Of a DNA stretch of 64,000 nucleotides, positions 57,980 to 64,000 are shown piece after piece; positions within the stretch are counted from its first letter, which is position 1; every line of letters starts with the position of its first letter. The notes below the pieces were generated by a model, which saw only the letters and a program-made list of their open reading frames with translations, did not search any database and was not told where the DNA came from. The translations under genes were made by a program, and so were the position numbers. This DNA is from E44-bin32 sp034430595 (GTDB taxonomy: Bacteria; Chloroflexota; Anaerolineae; Anaerolineales; E44-bin32). The stretch is from contig DAOUEL010000027.1 in assembly GCA_034430595.1 (NCBI GenBank), positions 1 through 64,000 on the forward strand, written 5' to 3'.

Positions 57980-60900
57980 ATGCTGCTGGGACTTCCCGGC
58001 AGTCCTGCCGCCGCGCACCCTGAGGCTAACCCACAGCCAGCGCCGCTCCCCGAGCCTGCCGCCATGCCCAGGCAGGCACCGGCAGCAAGCATCTCGCTCA
58101 ACGTGCCGGCCCAGGTGCCGCTTGGCCAGGACGTCACCTTTACGGTGACATTTGACAATACGGGATCTGACCCGGGTTACGGCCCGATTATCGACCTGAT
58201 TTTGGACACCACCGGGATCGACGCCGGCGCAGGCGGTTTGCCGTACGACGGGCTCGGCACGAGCTCAATCAGCGCCTCCTACCTCTCGATCCCCTTCCAG
58301 ACCAGCGGCACTAACCAGAATATGTGGGTGCTCACCTTCGATGGAACCGGCAACGCCACCCACCCGCTCATGCGCGATGGCAGCGGAGCCCATATCACCG
58401 TTAGCGGCACGCCGGGCGATACGCTCGTCGTCCTGCGCCTGCCGTTTGGCAGCTTCGCACCCGACCAGCCGCCCGCCACCGTCTCTGTAACTGCCAACAT
58501 GAGCAATTACGCGGACGTCAATCAGGCGCTCTCGATCCAGGCCCGGGGCGGTTTTGAGTTCGGGGAGACCCCGCTCGACGATTGGTGCTGCGGTGATGAA
58601 GGATCTATAACACTAACCCCCTGGATCTCGGGAGGCGTGACCCCTGCGCTGTTGACGCTTTCCAAGGAATACAGCGGACCGGAGGATGAAGCCGCCAGCG
58701 GCCCTAACTTCCGAACCTACTACCCTCTGCAGTACACCGTCACGGCTGATATCGCGCCCGGCCAGAGCCTGTCCTCGGTCACGCTGACTGATCAGCTGCC
58801 GAATAACCTTCAGGTATTTGGTTTCGTCCCCTCGCCGCCTGCCGGCGCAAGCTGCTCTGCAATTGGCTCCACGCCCGGCGAGACACTTTCCTGCACATTC
58901 GGCGGCAGCGTGAGCGGGAGCGCCAGCCTGACCTTCGATTTCTACATCCCGCTTAATAATTCGCTCGGCAATCGGGTGCTCAACGCTCTGAATGGTAACG
59001 ATGTAAGCGCGTGCGACAACGCCTCTGCCAGCTACGATTGGGTCCCGCTCGATCCACGCGACCTGATACCTGATGGCGGACCGGGCACCATCGATCCCGT
59101 TCCCTGTGAGCACACGCTGACCGAGAAATCGCTCGCTCTGCAAAAAAGGGTCAGCAACCTGACCGGCGGCGGAAACTCGCCCGGCGACATACTCGAGTAC
59201 AGCCTGACGTTCCAGATTTCCGATTTCTTCGCCTTCGATGGACTGGTTCTCGCGGACACAATTTCCGACGGCCAGCACCTGACAGGCGAGCCAACGCTGG
59301 AGGTGGCAGGCAACAGCTTCTCGCTCGCTACCGCGGCGTTTACCGCCGCCAATTATGATGTTCTCTGCGATTACACCAGCCCGGGAGTTGAATGCACCAT
59401 CCCGGACGGTACCCCGCCGAACACCGGTGAGACGCGGCTCACATTGCGCGTTTCTGACGAGTTGATCACACGCGGGCGGGCGAACGGCAGGCTGATCGGC
59501 GGCTGCGTCGACCCGGCCGGCGGGAGCGCGACGCCAGAATGTGACACCGGGCTGCCGGGTGGCTACAACGACGGCCCAACCTACGCCACAGTCCGGTTCC
59601 AGACGACTATTCTCGACAATTTCGTCGACGACTTCCCTTCCGGCGATCCAAGCGTCGACCAGGGCGACGTGCTTGGGGACACAGCTACCGTCACCGGTGA
59701 CGTTCTTGATACAGACGACTTTACGCCAACCGGGTTCAACGAAACCGACGGCAGCTCGGCCGGTCTGTCTATCGGGACCGGCACGCTTTCAAAGTCAATT
59801 TACGCACTGAATGGCAGCACCACACTTCCCAGCCCGGTCGAGGTCAAACCGGGTGACAGCTTGACCTACCGCATCCAGTACATCCTGCCAACGAGCGATG
59901 AAGAGAACCTCGAGCTGACCGATTACCTCCCGCTGCCGATTTTCAACGTTACTGACCCGAATGGTGACGGCAGTGCTGGGCCGGTCTGGTCGTTCGATCC
60001 GACCGTTAGCACCGCTGCGCCCGCGTCAGGAGTGGCCAAATTCGGGCCGGCCGATACCTTCTACGCGTACACCTGCGTCGGAAGCGGTACCCCCGCTGGC
60101 TGCCTGGCGCCGACGCTTACCCCGGATGCCACCAATAACGCGCTTAATTTCTACTACGGCGATTACAACGATTCACGCCATCAGCCGACGACGGTCGACC
60201 TGCTCTTCACGGTTACCGTATCGAGCGAGCCCTTTGCCGACCGGCTCTACCTCACCAACCAGGTGCATGGCTTCGAGGGCAGCACCAACGCCGGCACCGT
60301 CGCCGCCGACGACATCATCCAGATCATCCTGACCGAGCCCGTGCTGACCTCCAATAAGGGAGTTGTCTGGACCAGTAATCCGAATGCGCTTCCCGATCCA
60401 CTGACGGTAGCACCGGTGGTCTTCACTAACCCCAGCAGTTCACCCCGCTGGAGCGGCACGATCAACGCCAGCTACCTGGCAGCACACCCGGTCGACAGCA
60501 ACGTCAGCTTCGTCGACGCCGGGGATATCGTCACCTTCGCCATCGTGATTCAAAATACCGGCTCCAGCCTGAACGGCGCCTTCGACATTATTATCAAGGA
60601 CGACCTGCCCGCACAATTCCAGATTCCCGCAACTGCAACGGGGTTGAACCTCGATGTTCGCTACGGCGATGGTACGGGCGGAATTACATTCACACCTCAA
60701 GGTGGTGGACCTGCGGGCTTGCTGGATGGCTCTGACGACCTATTCGGAAACGGACTGGAACTAGACGATCCTGGAACCGGCACCGGCGTGTGCCAGACCC
60801 ATGATCCCAGCTTCACGAACGACATCATCCTGGTCACCTTCGATCTGCAGCTGCGGGACAATGTCACTCCTGGGACGATCATCAACACCGAATCGCTCGT

Positions 60901-63900
60901 CAGCTACGCCGGCAGCGAGGGTGGACCAAACCACCTGGCAACCCCCCAGACTGATACGGCCGAAACGACCGTCACCCCTACTACGACGAAGGCCTTCGTC
61001 AGTTCAGAGATTGAAAATACCAATAACGTCCGGAACGAAGGTGTCATCGGCGAATTTGTCACCTACCGCCTCACGCTCGACATCCCTGAGGGCAGCATGC
61101 CTGGGGCGCAGGTGGTGGATACCCTCGATACCGGTCTGGCTTTCGTCCAGATCGATTCTGTCACGACCTCTGCCAATGTCTCGCACAACTCAATCGACCT
61201 CGGTCCATCACCTGCCAATCCCAGCATTAGCAATGCTAACGGTGGAACGGGCAACCGGCTGACCTTTAATCTGGGCAACGTCACGAATACGAATCTGGAC
61301 GACCTGGTCGAGACGATCGAGATCGAATATACCGCCGTCGTGCTAAACGTTGCCGGCAACCAGGATGGCACCGGTCTGAACAACAGCGCCGTGCTCTCCT
61401 GGACCGGGGGGAGCCTGTCGGCGGTCGGTGCGCCGAACCTACGTGTGATCGAGCCCAAGCTGTTGGTTTCCAAGGTCCCCGCCCCCATCCAGGGCGATGC
61501 CGGTGACACGATCACCTTCACGATGACCGTCCAGCATGACGCCGAGACGACCATCGATCCCGGCCTGAGCGACGCCGACGCCTTCGATCTCACCCTGACC
61601 GATGCCCTTCCGGCCGGAATGACTTACGCCGGCGGCAGCCTGGACTGCACCGGGGGCAGCCTGACGCCAGATTCCTGCACCTTCAGCGGGAACACGCTCA
61701 GCGCCAGCTGGACCCAGCCAACCGGCTTTCCGCTCGGCAGTACGAGCGTGTTCACCTTCGATGTCACGCTCGACGCCTCCGTCAGCCCGGACGAGGTGAT
61801 CAGGAACACCGCCTACCTGGACTGGACCAGCCTGCCCGGCGATGAGACCTCCCCCCGCTCTACCCACAACACATCGGCCGTCGAGCGCACTGGGACAGGC
61901 GGCGTGAACGATTACACGACCAGCGGCTACGGCGAGGTAACCATCACCGGCAGCCCGACCAAGACCATCGTTTCGACCTCTGAAGCCCACACTGCGTTCG
62001 TGAGTGGCTCGGAGCGGGTGGTCATCGGCGAGGTGGTCCGCTATCGGCTCGCCTTCCAACTGGCCGAGGGCACGGCGCTCAATTTCCGCCTCGAGGATGA
62101 CCTCTATCCCGGGCTGCGCTTCATCGACGACGGCACTGCCAGGGCCGCGCTTGTGTCTAATGACGTCGGTATCACCTCCTCGACCCTCTCCGATCCGGCG
62201 CTCTTCGTCACAGGCAACGAGATCAGCCTGGCCAGCGTCGTGCCGACCTATGCCCTACCTGATAACGCCGTCTCATCCAGCCCCAGCGATCCTAATGCCG
62301 ATACCTACAACAGCGGGACGAACGTATACTTCTGGTTCGGGAATCTGGTGAACAGCGATCGCGACCTGGATCAGGAGTTCGCCGTTATCGAGTTCAACGC
62401 CGTCGTGGAGAACATCGCCGGCAATCAGGCCTATAACAATTCGACCGGCGCTACCACCTCCATCACGGCCCTCAACAATCGCTTCCGTACCCTTCTTGGC
62501 TCGCCAGATATTCCCGGAAGCTATTCCGGCCTAGTAACCGTGCGCATCGCCGAGGCGCTGATCACGAATCTGACCAAAACTGTTAGCGTCACGCCTTCGG
62601 ACGCCGGCGACACAGTCGAGTACACCATAACTTTCAACAATAGCTCGAGCGTTGCGCGTGCCGCTACGGCCTTCGATATCGTGCTGACCGACACGCTCGA
62701 CAGCAACCTGGTATTTGTCTCGATCAGCGGCACGCCGAACAGCGGCACCTGCCAGGGCGGCACACCAATTGCCTTCAGCGGGGGTGCTGTTGGGCAGGCC
62801 GTCACCGCCACGCTTAGCTGCCTCGACCCGGGCGCTCCGGCCAGCATCACGCTCACTGCGACGGTGGTCAACAACGCACCGATCGGAGCCGATATACCCA
62901 ATACCACCAACCTTACGTATTCAAGCCTGCCCGGGGCCGGTACGCCATCCAACCCGACCGGATCGAACACCCCCGGGTCGGGTGGATCGGCAACCGGCGA
63001 GCGAAACGGTTCGGGCGGCGTAAACGACTACAGCGATACGGCCCAGGCCCCCATCTCGCTCGCCGATCCAATTCTCTCTAAAACCATCGCTTCGACCTCG
63101 GTCAGCAGCACGACCAGCTCCCGTCACGACCTGAGCATCGTCGACCTAGTCATCGGCGAGGAGGTCACCTTCGAGATTCGCGTCACTCTTCCTGAGGGCA
63201 CCGCCAGCCCGCTGCGCCTGCTAGACAGCATGCCTACCGTGCCGCAGGGTGTGCTTGGCGTGCTCAGTGCGCAGGTTGACTCCATCGGGAGCCAGATCAA
63301 TACCTCGATCGTCCCGACGATAACCATCAGTGACGGGCTCGATGCGGATAGCATCGATGATCAAGTCCTGTTTAACTTCGGGGACGTGACCAATACGCCC
63401 AACGGGGTGAGCGATGCAGGCGATGTGATCGTGCTTGAGATCGTTGCCCGGCTGGAGAACGTAAGCAGCAACCAAGATGGCAACCAGCTCACAAATAACG
63501 CCGTTCTCACCTACAACACAGACTCTCTTTCCGCGACTGCTGATGTTGAGGTCGTTGAGCCGCTCTTAACGCTCGTCAAGGCGGCAGACGATGATACGCC
63601 CAGCCTAGGTGGGGCCGTTACCTACACGATCACGGTCAGCAACCCTGGCAGCGGCTCAAATGCCGTCGCCGAAGACATCGTCATCACCGATGCCGTCCCT
63701 GCCGGTCTCACGTACCTCGGTCCTGTGACGCCTCTGCCCGCTGGCTGGTCGCTTGATGACAGCGCCGCCCCGGTGCTCACGTTCAGTGCCGGTCAGCTGG
63801 GGCTGGGTAGTTCCGTCGATCTCTCCTACCAGGCGACGCTTGGAATCCCGCCAACGGTGACGGTTGGCGATACTTTTACGAACACAGCCACTGCGACCTG

Positions 63901-64000
63901 GACCTCGCTCAGTGGCCTGGACGCGAACGAGCGCACCGGCTCGGGAAGCGGACCAAACGATTACACCACCAGCACCAGCGAAACGATCACTGCCTCCGAG
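57980..64000 (+). CDS. Giant DUF11-type repeat surface protein (3' end outside window)
   Basis: At least 2007 residues are in the window and the frame is open to its last codon. After the signal-peptide end (LPGSPAAA) and a Pro/Ala-rich spacer come many beta-sandwich modules of the DUF11/isopeptide-fimbrial kind. Recurrent phrases are VIGE(V/F)VxYRLxxxxPEGT, DAGDTxTxTxxVxN, (L/V)TDxLPAG(L/M)TY, GNQDGTxLNN and ER(T/N)GxGGVNDY. The ER-G-NDY phrase ends modules at about 61882, 62999 and 63931, roughly 310-370 residues apart. Such modules form long extracellular stalks. The first ATG is at 57980, but the signal peptide begins upstream of it, so the true N-terminus is unresolved. No sorting signal is visible yet. 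Confidence 0.85.
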   Translation, partial: MLLGLPGSPAAAHPEANPQPAPLPEPAAMPRQAPAASISLNVPAQVPLGQDVTFTVTFDNTGSDPGYGPIIDLILDTTGIDAGAGGLPYDGLGTSSISASYLSIPFQTSGTNQNMWVLTFDGTGNATHPLMRDGSGAHITVSGTPGDTLVVLRLPFGSFAPDQPPATVSVTANMSNYADVNQALSIQARGGFEFGETPLDDWCCGDEGSITLTPWISGGVTPALLTLSKEYSGPEDEAASGPNFRTYYPLQYTVTADIAPGQSLSSVTLTDQLPNNLQVFGFVPSPPAGASCSAIGSTPGETLSCTFGGSVSGSASLTFDFYIPLNNSLGNRVLNALNGNDVSACDNASASYDWVPLDPRDLIPDGGPGTIDPVPCEHTLTEKSLALQKRVSNLTGGGNSPGDILEYSLTFQISDFFAFDGLVLADTISDGQHLTGEPTLEVAGNSFSLATAAFTAANYDVLCDYTSPGVECTIPDGTPPNTGETRLTLRVSDELITRGRANGRLIGGCVDPAGGSATPECDTGLPGGYNDGPTYATVRFQTTILDNFVDDFPSGDPSVDQGDVLGDTATVTGDVLDTDDFTPTGFNETDGSSAGLSIGTGTLSKSIYALNGSTTLPSPVEVKPGDSLTYRIQYILPTSDEENLELTDYLPLPIFNVTDPNGDGSAGPVWSFDPTVSTAAPASGVAKFGPADTFYAYTCVGSGTPAGCLAPTLTPDATNNALNFYYGDYNDSRHQPTTVDLLFTVTVSSEPFADRLYLTNQVHGFEGSTNAGTVAADDIIQIILTEPVLTSNKGVVWTSNPNALPDPLTVAPVVFTNPSSSPRWSGTINASYLAAHPVDSNVSFVDAGDIVTFAIVIQNTGSSLNGAFDIIIKDDLPAQFQIPATATGLNLDVRYGDGTGGITFTPQGGGPAGLLDGSDDLFGNGLELDDPGTGTGVCQTHDPSFTNDIILVTFDLQLRDNVTPGTIINTESLVSYAGSEGGPNHLATPQTDTAETTVTPTTTKAFVSSEIENTNNVRNEGVIGEFVTYRLTLDIPEGSMPGAQVVDTLDTGLAFVQIDSVTTSANVSHNSIDLGPSPANPSISNANGGTGNRLTFNLGNVTNTNLDDLVETIEIEYTAVVLNVAGNQDGTGLNNSAVLSWTGGSLSAVGAPNLRVIEPKLLVSKVPAPIQGDAGDTITFTMTVQHDAETTIDPGLSDADAFDLTLTDALPAGMTYAGGSLDCTGGSLTPDSCTFSGNTLSASWTQPTGFPLGSTSVFTFDVTLDASVSPDEVIRNTAYLDWTSLPGDETSPRSTHNTSAVERTGTGGVNDYTTSGYGEVTITGSPTKTIVSTSEAHTAFVSGSERVVIGEVVRYRLAFQLAEGTALNFRLEDDLYPGLRFIDDGTARAALVSNDVGITSSTLSDPALFVTGNEISLASVVPTYALPDNAVSSSPSDPNADTYNSGTNVYFWFGNLVNSDRDLDQEFAVIEFNAVVENIAGNQAYNNSTGATTSITALNNRFRTLLGSPDIPGSYSGLVTVRIAEALITNLTKTVSVTPSDAGDTVEYTITFNNSSSVARAATAFDIVLTDTLDSNLVFVSISGTPNSGTCQGGTPIAFSGGAVGQAVTATLSCLDPGAPASITLTATVVNNAPIGADIPNTTNLTYSSLPGAGTPSNPTGSNTPGSGGSATGERNGSGGVNDYSDTAQAPISLADPILSKTIASTSVSSTTSSRHDLSIVDLVIGEEVTFEIRVTLPEGTASPLRLLDSMPTVPQGVLGVLSAQVDSIGSQINTSIVPTITISDGLDADSIDDQVLFNFGDVTNTPNGVSDAGDVIVLEIVARLENVSSNQDGNQLTNNAVLTYNTDSLSATADVEVVEPLLTLVKAADDDTPSLGGAVTYTITVSNPGSGSNAVAEDIVITDAVPAGLTYLGPVTPLPAGWSLDDSAAPVLTFSAGQLGLGSSVDLSYQATLGIPPTVTVGDTFTNTATATWTSLSGLDANERTGSGSGPNDYTTSTSETITASE

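Noticed and set aside
57795..58148. 117-codon frame starting at ATG 57795 as the start of the surface protein
   Set aside because: It is out of phase with the long repeat frame and has no signal peptide; a frameshift would be needed to join them.
61882..63970. Repeated ER-G-NDY blocks as a CRISPR or tandem DNA repeat
   Set aside because: The repetition is at protein level in one open frame, with diverged DNA and long unequal spacing.

Overview
The window looks like chromosomal core DNA from a moderately GC-rich, non-model bacterium, most likely Chloroflexota (Anaerolineae-like). This is inferred from gene content and style: a T-box leader and a SAM-I riboswitch next to Chloroflexota-style bifunctional phosphoglucose/phosphomannose isomerase, TolB-like, CapA-like and DUF11-repeat surface proteins, and many genes whose -10 box lies only 6-10 nt before the start codon. 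I recognise no rRNA, tRNA, insertion sequence, prophage or CRISPR array.

Layout. 1-4.6 kb (minus): an alkyltransferase (MGMT) fragment overlapped by an ECF sigma factor, then a compact pantothenate/CoA operon panB-panE-panC-coaX. 4.8-13.2 kb (mostly minus): an NhaA antiporter fused to a DsbA-like domain, a YbaK-type deacylase, an alpha/beta hydrolase, a redoxin, a TolB-like propeller protein, a PGI/PMI isomerase, rsmI, and a padR-gyrI-like pair with a long palindrome over the padR start. 13.3-21.5 kb (plus): methionine/one-carbon block. A SAM-I riboswitch with terminator precedes metH, followed by a homocysteine methyltransferase-MTHFR fusion, a carbinolamine dehydratase, and metG behind an apparent Met-codon leader-peptide attenuator. 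21.6-30 kb: a secreted-domain hypothetical, two enoyl-CoA hydratases, an epimerase, an AAC(3)-family acetyltransferase, DinB, SDR, an M23 peptidase, a second YbaK and an EthD-like protein. 30-43.8 kb: a solitary Flp-type pilin, DUF951, an S2P-type protease, an HD protein, a TyrA-like protein, a GIY-YIG protein, a Kbl-type enzyme, AmrS, mobA, a cysteine-desulfurase-like enzyme, a cNMP sensor, a NifU domain, an anion permease with a Usp protein, an MBL hydrolase, a deoxyribosyltransferase-like protein, cold-shock and GAF proteins. 43.8-47.8 kb (minus): pheST under a Phe T-box.

47.8-55 kb (plus): a CapA-like lipoprotein, then ssb - DUF3467 - translin - two-ORF membrane Cas4-like nuclease - NAD kinase - zinc-finger membrane protein - recN. 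The translin/Cas4-like pair is the most unusual gene set here. The nuclease is split by one in-frame TGA between two transmembrane helices, yet all predicted Fe-S cysteines and catalytic residues survive across the two halves. 55-57.5 kb: a ClpC-type AAA+ unfoldase (minus). 57.8-64 kb: the first ~2000 residues of a giant DUF11-type repeat surface protein that runs off the window and whose start region contains an in-frame TAG.

The strongest leads are the ssb/translin/split-nuclease cluster, the metG attenuator, the leaderless-promoter pattern, the padR palindrome and the surface-protein start.
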